Notes: generated by a model not told the origin, from the sequence alone. DNA of 64,000 bases from Rhizobium sp. J15 (GCF_002531825.1 NZ_NWSX01000006.1:62001-126000), one strand, 5' to 3'. Shown: positions 8,320 through 20,480, counted from the first letter of the stretch. A program made the numbers and translations.

Positions 8320-8347
8320 AAGAGGCCGGACTTTCGCCCGGCCTCTT
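8320..8347 (+). terminator. Rho-independent terminator, likely bidirectional
   Basis: AAGAGGCCGG pairs with CCGGCCTCTT across a 7-8-nt loop, followed by CTTTGTT. It lies between the convergent aldo/keto reductase and phytase-like genes. Confidence 0.75.
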
Positions 8348-8368
8348 CTTTGTTCCATCTATGACGAC

Positions 8369-10567
8369 TCAGTTCGTCGCGGTCAGATCGACCGGGAAAA
8401 ACAGCGTCTCGCCAGAGGAATCGCTGACGCCGTCATTGTCGGTGACCGCGTAGGGCTTGCCCGATGCGTCGAAGGCGAAGCCTTCGAGCTTGTCGAGGGC
8501 ATAACCGTTGGTCGCGGTCTTGAGTTCGCCGAGGAAGTCGTGCGCTTCGGTCTTCTTGACGACCGGAAGTTCGCCGCCGAGCTTGGCGGGCTTCAGTTCG
8601 GAGATCGCGACCTTGTAGAGCTTTTTCAGCCTGGCCGCGTCGCCGACGAGGTTGTCGCGCTCGATGATGTAGACGCTATCGCCGTGGGCGGAAATCTCGG
8701 AGAGGCCGACCCAGCCGCTTTCCGTCTTGTCGAGCGGATAGCGCACGGCGCCCCATTCCTTCTTCTTCGGATTGTAGGAGACGAGCTTGACGAAGCCCTT
8801 CTCGTCGTCGCCCCACTCGCGCTGAACGGCCATCCAGAGCGTGGTGTCGTCGCCGGTACCGATAATGGTCACGCCTTCGAAACCGAACCGGATTTCGTTG
8901 GCGGCAAACTCTTTCGGCAAGGCAATCTCGGCCTTGATGTCACCCTTGGCATTGACGTTGTAAAGGGCGTGCGGAACGAGGCGCTCGCTGTAGCCTTCGG
9001 AAGCGAGCCAGAAGGAGCCGTCGGCGGCCGCCGCGATGCCTTCGATGTCGAGCTTCTGGGCCGGAGCGCCGTCACGCTTGACGACCAGCGCGTCGCTAAT
9101 GACAGCCGGCTTCTTGGTCGCGTCAATGGTACAGATCGTCGGCTGCGAGCCGAGAACGCTGTCGCTGACGGCATAAAGCATGCCCGGCTTGCCCGGAACG
9201 GGGGCAAGGCCCGAAAGGGCGGCGAAGCCGATCGGATTGCCGTCCTTCTCGGCCGAGACGATCTGCGGATAGGCCTTCTCGCCTTCCGAACGCTCATAGA
9301 TCATCACATGCGAGCGCGCGCCGCCGTCCTTGCCGAGATCGACTTCATTGGCGGTGGCAAAGAGGTTGCGCTGGGGAATGGCGACCGCGCCTTCCGGCGA
9401 AATGCCAGACGGCAGCAGCTGGATCAGCTCGGGATCGGCGCCGGTATCCTTGTAGACGCCGACGATCGAGGCGCGCTCGGCAAGCAGGAAGAAATAATTG
9501 TCGTCGCCGAACTTTGCGGCTTCCAAGCCTTCCGGCTCCACGCCCTTCGATCCCGAACGGCTTTCCGGATAGTGGCCGATATGGGCGACGGCGCGTTCGA
9601 AGGAAGCGCCCGAATCGTAAAGAACCTTGCCCGTCTTGTCGAAGATGGTGAAACCGCGTGACCCACCCTGGTAATCGCCTTCATTGGCAACGACGAGGCG
9701 GCTGTCGTCCAGCCACTTCACAGCGTCCGGCTCACGCGGCACGCCCTTCGATTCGCCTGAGAATTTCAGGGCGCCGTCGCGCTTGGTGTCGATGCCGGAA
9801 AGATCGACGCTGCCGGCGGTAAAATGCGTCTTCACCTGAGCCGTGTTGGCGTCGATGATGACGATCTCGTTGTTTTCCTGCAGCGTCAGGGCAATTTCGT
9901 TCAGGCCGTTGAAGGCGACGAATTCGGGCTCCGGATCTTCCGGGGCAACGCCGGCAAGCCCGGTCAGCGCCACATGCTTGATGGTGCCGCAATCGACGGT
10001 GCCGTTCTTGACCTGGAAGACGACGAGATCGCCTGCCGGCATCTGCGGGATCTTGCCGTCATTGACGTCTTCGTCGCGCTCGTTCTCGATCGCGATGGCG
10101 CCGAGGGTCTTGTCTTTGTTGAGGGCGATCGAATCCGGCTGGCCGCCGAGATCGCAGGTGTTCTCGATCTTCTTCGTCGCCACGTCGACGATCGCCAGAC
10201 GGCCCGAGGGCTTGGCCTTGCTGTCGGAGATGTTGACGGCAACGAGCGCCTTGCCGGCGCTCGACGTGACCGACGTCGGCTCGCCGTCCATCATCAGCGC
10301 GCCGCCTGATTTCGGAGCCTTGGCGTCGGTGATGTCGATGAAGCCGATCGCGCCGAGCGGGCTGTCGCTATAGATCAGCGTGTTGCCGTCGTTGGTCGCG
10401 GTGATGATTTCGGCGGAGGTCGGCGAAAGCTTGTCCTTGTCGTCAGGCAGGTTTTGGGCGACCGGGAAGGAGGCGATGCGGTTGAAAACCGGCTCGGCCG
10501 CGGCCGGGAAGGCAGCGGATGCGAAAAGCATGGCAGCGAACGCTGCTTTGCGCGATGAATTTGTCAT
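8369..10567 (-). CDS. Exported esterase-like/phytase-like beta-propeller protein
   Basis: A 732-aa secreted or periplasmic protein. Residues 1-24 form a signal peptide (FAAMLFASAAFPAAAEP). The N-terminal two-thirds reads as a beta-propeller, with repeated blocks such as LAIVDVATKKIENTCDLGGQ and NEIVIIDANTAQVKTHF. The C-terminal part matches the esterase-like activity of phytase domain, with the acidic segment QKLDIEGIAAAADGSFWLAS and KLEGFAFDASGKPYAVTDND near the end. Such proteins are proposed phosphoesterases; the true substrate is unknown. The gene is monocistronic. Confidence 0.85.
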   Translation of the reverse strand: MTNSSRKAAFAAMLFASAAFPAAAEPVFNRIASFPVAQNLPDDKDKLSPTSAEIITATNDGNTLIYSDSPLGAIGFIDITDAKAPKSGGALMMDGEPTSVTSSAGKALVAVNISDSKAKPSGRLAIVDVATKKIENTCDLGGQPDSIALNKDKTLGAIAIENERDEDVNDGKIPQMPAGDLVVFQVKNGTVDCGTIKHVALTGLAGVAPEDPEPEFVAFNGLNEIALTLQENNEIVIIDANTAQVKTHFTAGSVDLSGIDTKRDGALKFSGESKGVPREPDAVKWLDDSRLVVANEGDYQGGSRGFTIFDKTGKVLYDSGASFERAVAHIGHYPESRSGSKGVEPEGLEAAKFGDDNYFFLLAERASIVGVYKDTGADPELIQLLPSGISPEGAVAIPQRNLFATANEVDLGKDGGARSHVMIYERSEGEKAYPQIVSAEKDGNPIGFAALSGLAPVPGKPGMLYAVSDSVLGSQPTICTIDATKKPAVISDALVVKRDGAPAQKLDIEGIAAAADGSFWLASEGYSERLVPHALYNVNAKGDIKAEIALPKEFAANEIRFGFEGVTIIGTGDDTTLWMAVQREWGDDEKGFVKLVSYNPKKKEWGAVRYPLDKTESGWVGLSEISAHGDSVYIIERDNLVGDAARLKKLYKVAISELKPAKLGGELPVVKKTEAHDFLGELKTATNGYALDKLEGFAFDASGKPYAVTDNDGVSDSSGETLFFPVDLTATN

Positions 10568-10661
10568 GGAAATCCCCCAATGTCGAAAGATCGAACAGAG
10601 GGGTTTTGCTGGACTGCCATGACAGAGACATGACAGTCCGCGTCATTTCAGAGGCTTTGCG

Positions 10662-11561
10662 TCAGGCCGCCTGCCTTTCCCGCCGCATCTCGTTTCGCAT
10701 GATGAAGAGCGATGCGGAAAGAATGAGCGCGGCTCCCAGCCAGAGATAGCCGGCCGGCGCATAGCCGAAGAACAGCCAGCCGGCGAGCACGTTGAACGGC
10801 AGCTTCAGACCGTCGAACGGCTGCACATAGGCAGCGTCGGCGCTGGCATAGGCAAGGGTCAGCAGATATTGCGCCACGACCGTCAGGAGGCCCGCCAGAA
10901 GGAAGAGAGCTAGCGTCGCACCCGTCGGCACGGCGAGGCCCGCCGCAAGCGCCAGCCCGCCGTTGATCGGCGTCAGCAGCACCAGCAGCCAGAGGGTGAT
11001 CGTCTCCGGCTTCTCGATGCCGGTCAGGCTCTTGGTGATCAGCGACGAGGCGCCCCAGAGCAGCGCCGAGAGCACCGGCAGCAATGTTGCCCAGGTGAAG
11101 CTGTCGGACCATGGCTGCAGGGTGATCATCGCACCGGCGAAGCCGACCGCGGTCGCCATCCAGCGGGCGGGACCGACGCGTTCGCCGAGGAACAGACGGG
11201 CGCCGAGGATGATGAAGAAAGGCGAGGTCATGACAAGCGCAATCGCCTGCCAGATCGGCACCGAAGCAAGACCGGAAACCCAGGCCGCGCCGCCGAGCGC
11301 GGCAAAGACCACGCGCACGACATGCCGCCAGGGATAGGTGGTGCGCATAGCCGAAAGGCCTGATTTGCGCAGGAAGGGCAAGGAGAAAAGGAAGGCGAAG
11401 GCATATTGCCAGAAGACCGCTGAGGCCGGGGGAAAGGCGAGCTTCATGGTCAGCCACTGGGTGACGACGTTGAGGAGCGAAAAGGTCGCGCCTCCCAGCA
11501 CCATGAAGGTTGCGCCGGCAAAGGCGCGGGATTGCGAGACTGCAAGGGAATTCTGATTCAT
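10662..11561 (-). CDS. ribN: Riboflavin importer of the RibN type (EamA/DMT family), FMN-riboswitch controlled
   Basis: A 299-aa inner-membrane transporter with ten predicted hydrophobic segments and two EamA halves; GGATFSLLNVVTQWLTMKLA marks the first. DMT transporters of this kind could carry many substrates, but an FMN riboswitch lies directly upstream in the same orientation. RibN riboflavin transporters from Rhizobium leguminosarum and relatives are DMT proteins with exactly this arrangement, so riboflavin uptake is the best call. I chose the ATG at 11559-11561 (MNQNSLAVSQ), preceded by GGATGGAAG; another ATG lies 9 bases upstream. The symbol rests on the riboswitch and family together. 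Confidence 0.85.
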   Translation of the reverse strand: MNQNSLAVSQSRAFAGATFMVLGGATFSLLNVVTQWLTMKLAFPPASAVFWQYAFAFLFSLPFLRKSGLSAMRTTYPWRHVVRVVFAALGGAAWVSGLASVPIWQAIALVMTSPFFIILGARLFLGERVGPARWMATAVGFAGAMITLQPWSDSFTWATLLPVLSALLWGASSLITKSLTGIEKPETITLWLLVLLTPINGGLALAAGLAVPTGATLALFLLAGLLTVVAQYLLTLAYASADAAYVQPFDGLKLPFNVLAGWLFFGYAPAGYLWLGAALILSASLFIMRNEMRRERQAA

Positions 11562-11654
11562 GTCTTCCATCCAGAATAGGAACCAACATAAATCAGGACG
11601 CATGAGACGACGACACGCTGATGCCGGCAGTCCCCTGCCCGCACGCGGCCATGC

Positions 11655-11800
11655 TCATTCTCTTTCATCCGGACTATACCGTCGGCTCCGGAATCACACC
11701 GGATCTGCTGACCCCTCCCGCGCGACAGCTTGGGAAAGCGCTCGCGGGCTCGGGCCGCAGCCCTTACCGCCGGTGGGGACTTTCACCCCGCCCTGAGAAC
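11655..11800 (-). promoter_or_regulatory. FMN riboswitch (RFN element)
   Basis: On the minus strand the conserved RFN blocks occur in order: TCTCAGGGCGGGGTGAAAGT, CCCCACCGGCGGTA, AGCCCGCGAGCG, ATCCGGTG, then GATTCCGGAGCCGACGGTA, TAGTCCGGATG and AAAGAGAATGA. All the expected junction blocks are there. The variable arm between the GCGAG block and the GTCAGCAGATCCGG block is long. A GC-rich hairpin at 11622-11643 follows without a T run, so control may be translational or Rho-dependent. High FMN would shut down the transporter gene below. Confidence 0.95.
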
Positions 11801-11846
11801 AGCATTGTTGGTAAAACAAAGCGCTGCATGCGGCAAGCGGCAAACG

Positions 11847-11873
11847 AAAAGGGGTCCGGCAATGCCGAACCCC
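11847..11873 (-). terminator. Terminator of the HU gene
   Basis: On the minus strand GGGGTTCGGC pairs with GCCGGACCCC around a 3-nt loop (one mismatch), followed by TTTTCGTTTG. It separates the HU gene from the riboswitch. Confidence 0.8.
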
Positions 11874-11921
11874 TCGAAATCCTGCTCAGCCGTTCTCGTT
11901 TACGGCCGGCGGATGATCAAA

Positions 11922-12197
11922 TCAGCCGTTGACGGCGTCCTTCAGGCCCTTGCCGGGCGTGAACTTCGGCACGTTGCGGGCCGGAATGTCGACTTCAGCG
12001 CCGGTCGACGGGTTGCGGCCCTTCGTTGCAGCGCGATGAGAAACGGTGAAGCTGCCGAAACCAGCGAGGCGGATATCGCCCTTGTTCTTGAGTTCGGCCT
12101 GGACAACGTCGAAAACCGCGTCAACAGCGGAAGCCGCGTCAGACTTCGTCAGTCCTGCCTTTTCGGCCACTGCGGACACGAGTTCATTCTTGTTCAT
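11922..12197 (-). CDS. hupB: HU family DNA-binding protein
   Basis: A 91-aa nucleoid protein that bends DNA without sequence specificity. It has the family start MNKNELVSAVAEKAGLTKSD, the central GDIRLAGFGSFTVSHRAATK, and the DNA-binding arm signature GRNPSTGAEVDIPARNVPKF. Length is typical. A GGGGTGG ribosome site lies 6 bases before the ATG. It follows lon on the same strand, but a terminator after lon and its own terminator suggest an independent transcript. This hup-lon neighbourhood is common in alphaproteobacteria. Confidence 0.96.
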   Translation of the reverse strand: MNKNELVSAVAEKAGLTKSDAASAVDAVFDVVQAELKNKGDIRLAGFGSFTVSHRAATKGRNPSTGAEVDIPARNVPKFTPGKGLKDAVNG

Positions 12198-12330
12198 GTT
12201 TCCACCCCTTTCTAAATGGTATGAAACGACTCAAATGTAAGCTAGGCGCAGAATAGGTTTCATCAGGCCCGCCGGAAACCCAAAAGCCCTGCAAATCAAG
12301 GAAAAGCAAGCGTCTCCATGACGTTTTCAC

Positions 12331-12360
12331 AAAAAAGGCTGGCGTTTCCGCCGGCCTTTT
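12331..12360 (-). terminator. Terminator of lon, possibly bidirectional
   Basis: On the minus strand GGCCGGCG, loop GAAA, CGCCAGCC, then TTTTTT. On the plus strand the hairpin is also followed by TTTTC. It lies 44 bp after the lon stop codon. Confidence 0.85.
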
Positions 12361-12403
12361 CTCGTCTTTTGCGCGAATTGGGCACAAATGTGGCAAATGC
12401 CAC

Positions 12404-14821
<2,418 letters not shown>

Positions 14822-14904
14822 TTTATGTCCTTTCCATCGTCCCGTTGCCGGGCTCTCTGCACGGCCGCTTGGGACCGGCCGGCACTCTCACTTGGCTCTA
14901 CAAG

Positions 14905-14930
14905 TGGAGGTTCTGACTACGCTTTTCAAG
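14905..14930 (-). promoter_or_regulatory. Weak candidate heat-shock (RpoH-like) promoter of lon
   Basis: On the minus strand CTTGAA (14925-14930) is followed about 14-18 bp later by a C-rich CCTCCA segment. Lon is heat-induced in many bacteria, which is why I looked, but the -10 match is poor. The remaining interval 14931-15171 shows no gene. Confidence 0.2.
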
Positions 14931-15171
14931 CCACGCTAACGCCCGCGTTCCCCGGATGTGACAGCTTCATTACAACGGAACGCCAACACTATGAAACGCG
15001 TGGCTGGACCGGCGCTTACCACTTCCGACCCGGCTAAAATACAAACGCCAGCAATGGCTCACGGAATCGCTGCATCTTTGCCAAGCACCGCCCCTTGCGC
15101 AACATCGGCAAAGGCAATTCCGGTTCCCACCGGTAAAATACTAACAGCGCCTCGCATGGTTTTTCAAATAG

Positions 15172-15200
15172 AAAGGGGCCTGCCTAAGGCAAGCCCCTTA
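15172..15200 (-). terminator. Terminator of clpX
   Basis: On the minus strand AAGGGGCTTGCC pairs with GGCAGGCCCCTT around a 3-nt loop (one G-U), followed by a short T-rich TCTATTTG. It sits 25 bp after the clpX stop. Confidence 0.75.
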
Positions 15201-15225
15201 AAATAATGGTGCGAAAGCCACAAGA

Positions 15226-16503
15226 TTACGCGGAAGCGTTGGCTTTTTCTTCCTGACGATCGGCATAGATGTAGAGCGGACGTGCCGAACCGCGCACGAC
15301 TTCCTCCGAAATGACGACCTCGCGCACGCCTTCCAGCGTCGGCAGCTCGAACATCGTGTCGAGCAGGATCTTCTCCATGATCGAACGAAGGCCGCGGGCG
15401 CCGGTCTTGCGCACGATCGCCTTGCGGGCGATCTCGCGAAGCGCGTCCTCGTGGAAGGTCAGTTCCACGTCTTCCATCTCGAACAGGCGCTGATACTGCT
15501 TGATCAGCGCGTTCTTCGGCTCGGACAGGATCTGGATCAGCGCATCCTCATCGAGGTCTTCGAGCGTCGCCAGAACCGGCAGACGGCCGATGAATTCGGG
15601 GATGAGGCCGAACTTGACCAGGTCTTCCGGCTCCAGTTCGCGCAGCACTTCGCCGACGCGGCGGTCGTCCTGGGCCTTGACGGTGGCGCCGAAGCCGATC
15701 GAGGTCTTCTCGCCGCGAGCGGAGATGATCTTGTCGAGGCCGGCGAAAGCGCCGCCGCAGATGAACAGGATGTTCGTCGTGTCGACCTGCAGGAATTCCT
15801 GCTGCGGATGCTTGCGGCCGCCCTGCGGCGGAACGGAAGCGACCGTGCCTTCCATGATCTTCAGAAGCGCCTGCTGCACGCCCTCGCCCGAGACATCGCG
15901 GGTGATCGACGGGTTGTCGGACTTGCGCGAGATCTTGTCGACTTCGTCGATGTAGACGATGCCGCGCTGCGCGCGCTCGACGTTGTAGTCGGCTGCCTGC
16001 AGGAGCTTCAGGATGATGTTTTCCACGTCCTCGCCGACATAACCGGCTTCCGTCAGCGTCGTCGCATCGGCCATGGTGAAGGGAACGTCGATGATGCGGG
16101 CGAGCGTCTGGGCGAGATAGGTCTTGCCGCAGCCGGTCGGGCCGACGAGCATGATGTTCGATTTCGCCAGCTCGACTTCGCCGTTCTTGGAGGCGTGCGC
16201 GAGGCGCTTGTAATGATTGTGAACGGCGACCGACAGGATCTTCTTCGCCTGCCGCTGGCCGATGACATATTCGTCGAGGACCTTGATGATGTCCTGGGGC
16301 GTCGGAACGCCGTCACGGGACTTGACCATCGAGGACTTGTTCTCCTCGCGGATGATGTCCATGCACAATTCGACGCATTCATCGCAGATGAAGACGGTCG
16401 GTCCGGCAATCAGTTTCCGGACTTCGTGCTGGCTCTTTCCGCAGAACGAACAATAGAGGGTGTTCTTGCTGTCGCCGCCGTTGCTGCCGCTGACCTTGCT
16501 CAT
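15226..16503 (-). CDS. clpX: ATP-dependent Clp protease ATP-binding subunit ClpX
   Basis: A AAA+ unfoldase of 425 aa that recognises substrates and feeds them to ClpP. The N-terminal zinc-binding domain has the four cysteines in [14 protein letters not shown] and [10 protein letters not shown]. Walker A is [20 protein letters not shown] near residue 120, Walker B is [20 protein letters not shown], and the pore and sensor regions are intact, with [15 protein letters not shown] near the end. ClpP lies 301 bp upstream on the same strand. The long gap, with an AT-rich patch, suggests clpX has its own promoter. Confidence 0.98.
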
Positions 16504-16804
16504 ATCACTTTCCTTCCAGCACGCCGCATTTCAAGGCGAAATCGCGGTCCACTCTATCAGCTCCTGGCGGCACTCCGTTGCCGGAGCCTTTGCCGAGAAG
16601 GGCTTCAGGGGTACGAACCGGTCCCAGTCAATCATGTGCGGGTCCCGGCGGCAACGAATTCCCCTTCGAATGCCGAATGCTATGTCATAAAAATTCAACA
16701 TAGCATTAATAGTTACTATTAGCGTCTTCGTCGCCTGATGAAAGCCTTGTTCGATCACAAATGAGATAGAACTGTGGCGGCAAAAACACCATCCCAATTA
16801 ATTA
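16504..16804 (-). promoter_or_regulatory. clpP-clpX intergenic region with a short palindrome
   Basis: About 300 bp without a gene. An AT-rich patch at 16680-16725 holds TAATAG TTA CTATTA (16707-16721), a perfect 6-bp inverted repeat. It is placed where a clpX promoter would be expected. No clear -35/-10 pair was found. Confidence 0.35.
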
Positions 16805-17434
16805 CTAGGCCTGCTCGCCTTCCATCTCGAGGCGCGACGTCAGAACCTTGTCGATCACACCCCAGCCCTGGGCTTCGTCCGCATCCATGAAATGGTCACG
16901 ATCGAGCGTCTTTTCAACTTCCTCATAGGTGCGGCCGGTGTGCTTGACATAGACCTCGTTGAGGCGGCGCTTCATCTTGAGGATGTCACGGGCGTGGCGC
17001 TCGATGTCCGAGGCCTGGCCCTGGAAGCCGCCGGAGGGCTGGTGCACCATGATCCGGGAGTTCGGAGTGGCGAAGCGCATGTCCTTATGGCCGGCCGCCA
17101 GCAGCAGCGAGCCCATGGAGGCCGCCTGACCGATGCAGAGCGTCGAAACCGCCGGCTTGATGAACTGCATCGTGTCGTAGATCGCCATGCCTGCGGTGAC
17201 GACGCCACCGGGCGAATTGATGTAGAGCGCGATTTCCTTCTTCGGGTTTTCCGCCTCGAGGAAGAGAAGCTGGGCGCAGACGAGCGTCGCCATATGGTCC
17301 TCGACGGCGCCCGTCAGGAAGATGATGCGTTCCTTCAACAGGCGGGAATAGATGTCGTAGGAGCGTTCACCGCGGTTGGTCTGTTCAACGACCATCGGCA
17401 CGAGGGCCATTGCGGTATCGACTGGGTTTCTCAT
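16805..17434 (-). CDS. clpP: ATP-dependent Clp protease proteolytic subunit
   Basis: A 209-aa serine protease subunit that forms the tetradecameric chamber docked by ClpX or ClpA. The catalytic Ser is in [20 protein letters not shown] near residue 107, the His in [20 protein letters not shown], and the Asp in the later [18 protein letters not shown]. Length and N-terminus ([20 protein letters not shown]) are typical. A separate promoter probably lies in the 400-bp gap 17435-17834, which is shared with the divergent GGDEF gene. Confidence 0.97.
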   Translation of the reverse strand: MRNPVDTAMALVPMVVEQTNRGERSYDIYSRLLKERIIFLTGAVEDHMATLVCAQLLFLEAENPKKEIALYINSPGGVVTAGMAIYDTMQFIKPAVSTLCIGQAASMGSLLLAAGHKDMRFATPNSRIMVHQPSGGFQGQASDIERHARDILKMKRRLNEVYVKHTGRTYEEVEKTLDRDHFMDADEAQGWGVIDKVLTSRLEMEGEQA

Positions 17435-17834
17435 GTGCGTCCTTTGTCAACGTCTCGCCGGCCGACGCCGGGAATCAAAGAAAATGTCTTATCCCTACAT
17501 AGAGTGTCCCTGCCCTTCTCTTCAAGACACGCATGAGGATAACGTTAAGAAGGCAGGGCAAGGCGGCTAAGCTTCGGCTCCGGCAGCCTCTTTCTCCCAA
17601 ACCCCTGATGACGACGAGCCCCGGGCGCCGTCTCCCCCGGCTTTTCTCCATGACAGGATGAAGAAAAGCTTACTCCATTCGACAGTGCTCACACACGTTT
17701 ACCCCACGGAAAGCCTACCGGCAGATATCGGCGCAAAACCATGCCGCAGTGCAGCGGCATTAAGGAAGTGGCGAGCTTCCTCGGCAAGGATGCAGCCTGA
17801 CAGAAAAGGGCCGACAGACGAGGGGTTTGCTGCC

Positions 17835-19088
17835 GTGTTCAATATCGCTACAGGTCTCGCCATCTGGTGCTCGGAGGCCATGACACTCGCCTTGGTGTTG
17901 TTCGTCGCATGGCGCCACAACGTCAAGAACGAGGCCTATCTCTATTGGGGCTTCGGCTTTCTTTTGACCGGCATCGGCTTTGCGATGGTTGCCTGGCGCG
18001 GCCAAATCCCCAGCGTGCTTTCGATAGAGGCGGGCAATGCCATCGCGCTTCTCGGGCAGAGCGCCTGGGTGGCGGGTTTCCTCGCGCTCGACCGCAAGAA
18101 GATCGAGTGGTGGGCGCTGCTTCCGCCGGTGATCTGGCTGGCGGGGATCTTCCTGCCCTGGGTCAACGACGACTATTCCAACCGCGTCGTCCTCTATAAC
18201 CTCGCTTCGGCGACAGGCGCCACGGCGCTTGCCATGGCGGTCGCCGCCGGCGACATGCGCCGCGAGCGCACCCGCGTCAAGCTGATGGGCGTCTTCGTCA
18301 TCCAGGGCTGCCTTTGCTTCGGATCGGCACTGACGATGGCGCTGACACTGCCGAGCGAGATCGACGCCACCAATCTCGGCGGCGCCTCGGCGATGGCCAG
18401 CGCCTTCCTGCTCACCATCGCCTTCGCGCTGACCTGTCGGCTGATCATGGAGCGCTCCGAACGGCACCTGCGCGCGCTGAGCCTGACCGATGCGCTGACC
18501 GGCGTACTCAACCGCCGCGGCCTGCTCGGCTATTTCGACACCATTCAGGAAAGAGCCCATGACGAGCAGCGCCAGGTCGCGGTGCTGCTTTTCGACCTCG
18601 ACCATTTCAAGCGCGTCAACGACCGCTTCGGTCATCAGTCGGGCGATGCCGTGCTCACTGCCTTTGCACGCATGGCCCGCCAGTATATTCCGAACAATAT
18701 CTTCGGCCGCATGGGCGGCGAGGAATTCGCAGCCTTCGCCGCCGTCGCTGACCAGACGGAAGCCGAGGCGATCGCCGAAGCAATCCGCACCGAGTTCTGC
18801 CGCCTTCCCGTCAGCACCGGCGAGGCGATCGTTCCGGTCACCGTCAGCATCGGCATCGCACTCGCCTCTTCGATCGAAGCCAATATCGACAAGCTGATTT
18901 CGGCCTCCGACCGGGCGCTCTATGCGGCGAAAGCCGCCGGCCGCAATTGCACGGTCACGTTCGGCGAAGCGGAAGCCGCAGCGCCAGCGCCGGCAATGCC
19001 GAGCAGCACCGCCGGCGAACTGGTGCCGACGGTTGACGATCAGGTCGAGGCCCTGCGGCGCATGAGCACGCTGTCGCGGGCCGGCTAG
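17835..19088 (+). CDS. Membrane-bound diguanylate cyclase (GGDEF domain)
   Basis: Predicted to make c-di-GMP from two GTP. About seven hydrophobic segments fill the first ~210 residues (for example EAMTLALVLFVAW and WWALLPPVIWLAGIFLPW), giving a membrane sensor domain. The C-terminal GGDEF domain has the DALTGVLNRRGLL entry, FDLDHFKRVNDRFGHQSGD, and the active loop RMGGEEFAAF with Glu at the third position, compatible with activity. No RxxD inhibitory site is seen before the loop. The start is uncertain: the GTG at 17835 has GAGGGG 9 bases upstream, but an ATG at 17790 and longer frames exist. Divergent from clpP. Confidence 0.88.
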   Translation: MFNIATGLAIWCSEAMTLALVLFVAWRHNVKNEAYLYWGFGFLLTGIGFAMVAWRGQIPSVLSIEAGNAIALLGQSAWVAGFLALDRKKIEWWALLPPVIWLAGIFLPWVNDDYSNRVVLYNLASATGATALAMAVAAGDMRRERTRVKLMGVFVIQGCLCFGSALTMALTLPSEIDATNLGGASAMASAFLLTIAFALTCRLIMERSERHLRALSLTDALTGVLNRRGLLGYFDTIQERAHDEQRQVAVLLFDLDHFKRVNDRFGHQSGDAVLTAFARMARQYIPNNIFGRMGGEEFAAFAAVADQTEAEAIAEAIRTEFCRLPVSTGEAIVPVTVSIGIALASSIEANIDKLISASDRALYAAKAAGRNCTVTFGEAEAAAPAPAMPSSTAGELVPTVDDQVEALRRMSTLSRAG

Positions 19089-19235
19089 CCTGACAATCCC
19101 GAAAACCGGAGTCGATTCCCGGGGTTGGGCACAAGTTTTAAAGCGGCTGGCGCGCCTGCGAGGCGCGCAGCCGTCGAGGCCGGTTGCCTCGCCTGCATCT
19201 TTTCGAGACCGGGCAAATCCGCTAAGCCTCAGCGC

Positions 19236-20480
19236 ATGACGATACCGCCCTTCCTCTCGATCGACCCCGCCAGCCGCCATGTCTCGCTGGATGCCCGCAA
19301 TCCGGCCTTTTACGGCAATCCGAACGCCGTCTATGCGGCGCTTCACGCCCATTGCCCGACCTTCTATTGGAAGGAGCAGCAGCAGTGGTTCTTCACCGGC
19401 TACGACCACGTGAACGGATTGCTGCGCGACCGTCGCTTCGGCCGGCAGATCCTGCATATCGCCAGCCGCGAGGAACTCGGCCTTGCCGAGCCGAGCCCTC
19501 ATCTTGCCAGTTTCGATCTCTCGGAACGCTATTCCCTGCTCGAACTCGAACCGCCGGAGCACACGCGGCTGCGCACGCTGGTAAACCGGGCCTTCGTGTC
19601 CCGCCATGTCGAGAAAATGAAGCCGGAGCTCGCCGAGCTTGCCAACCGACTGATCGACGGCTTTGCAGACCAGCGCGAGGTCGAGTTGCTCGCGGCCTTT
19701 GCCGACATCATCCCGGTGACGATGATCGCCCGCATGATCGGCATTCCCGAAGAGATGGGGCCGCAGCTGCTCGCCTGGTCGCATGCCTATGTCCGCATGT
19801 ACATGTTCGGCCGGACGCGCGAGCAGGAGGACGAGGCCGAACGGGCGGCGAAGGAATTTTCCGACTATGTCAGGACCGTGATCACAGAACGCCGCGCCGA
19901 ACCGCGCGACGACCTGCTGACCCACATGATCCATACCGAGCATAAGGGCCAGTATCTGACCGAGGAGGAGCTGATTTCGACGACGATCGTGCTGCTCAAT
20001 GCCGGGCACGAGGCGACCGTGCACCAGATCGGCAATTCCGTGCGCACCATCCTCGACAGCGGTTCAGATCCGGCGGCGCTCTTCCGGGACGAGGCGGCGA
20101 CGGAGCGCACCGTCGAGGAGACGCTGCGCATATGCGCGCCGGTCCACATCTTCCAGCGCTGGGCGCTCGAACCTGCCGAAATCGACGGCGTCTCCTTCAA
20201 GCGCGGCGATAAGGTCAGCCTCATCCTCGCCGCCGCCAATCTCGATCCGGCGAAATTTACCGATCCCCTCGCCTTCCGGCCCGACCGCAACGAAGCGGCG
20301 AACCTCTCCTTCGGCGCCGGCATTCATTTCTGCATCGGCGCGCCGCTGGCGCGGCTGGAGCTCAACGTCGTACTGCCGATCCTGTTCGAGCGACTTCCCG
20401 GCCTCAAGCTGGCGAAGACACCGGTGGTCAAGGACGTCTACCATTTCCACGGGCTGGACCGCCTGGATCTGCGGTGGTGA
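19236..20480 (+). CDS. Cytochrome P450
   Basis: A soluble heme monooxygenase of 414 aa, typical for a bacterial class I P450. The oxygen-binding I-helix motif is LLNAGHEATVHQI near residue 250, the ExxR pair is in VEETLRICAPVH, and the heme loop FGAGIHFCIGAPLARLELN carries the axial Cys near residue 363. The ATG at 19236 (MTIPPFLSID) gives the expected N-terminus. The substrate is unknown; no ferredoxin or reductase gene is next to it, so redox partners must come from elsewhere. It is flanked by two c-di-GMP genes, which may be coincidence. Confidence 0.94.
   Translation: MTIPPFLSIDPASRHVSLDARNPAFYGNPNAVYAALHAHCPTFYWKEQQQWFFTGYDHVNGLLRDRRFGRQILHIASREELGLAEPSPHLASFDLSERYSLLELEPPEHTRLRTLVNRAFVSRHVEKMKPELAELANRLIDGFADQREVELLAAFADIIPVTMIARMIGIPEEMGPQLLAWSHAYVRMYMFGRTREQEDEAERAAKEFSDYVRTVITERRAEPRDDLLTHMIHTEHKGQYLTEEELISTTIVLLNAGHEATVHQIGNSVRTILDSGSDPAALFRDEAATERTVEETLRICAPVHIFQRWALEPAEIDGVSFKRGDKVSLILAAANLDPAKFTDPLAFRPDRNEAANLSFGAGIHFCIGAPLARLELNVVLPILFERLPGLKLAKTPVVKDVYHFHGLDRLDLRW

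Noticed and set aside
17760..20024. A 754-codon frame on the minus strand opposite the GGDEF and P450 genes
   Set aside because: Compositional shadow; the residues are Arg/Gly/His-rich without any motif.
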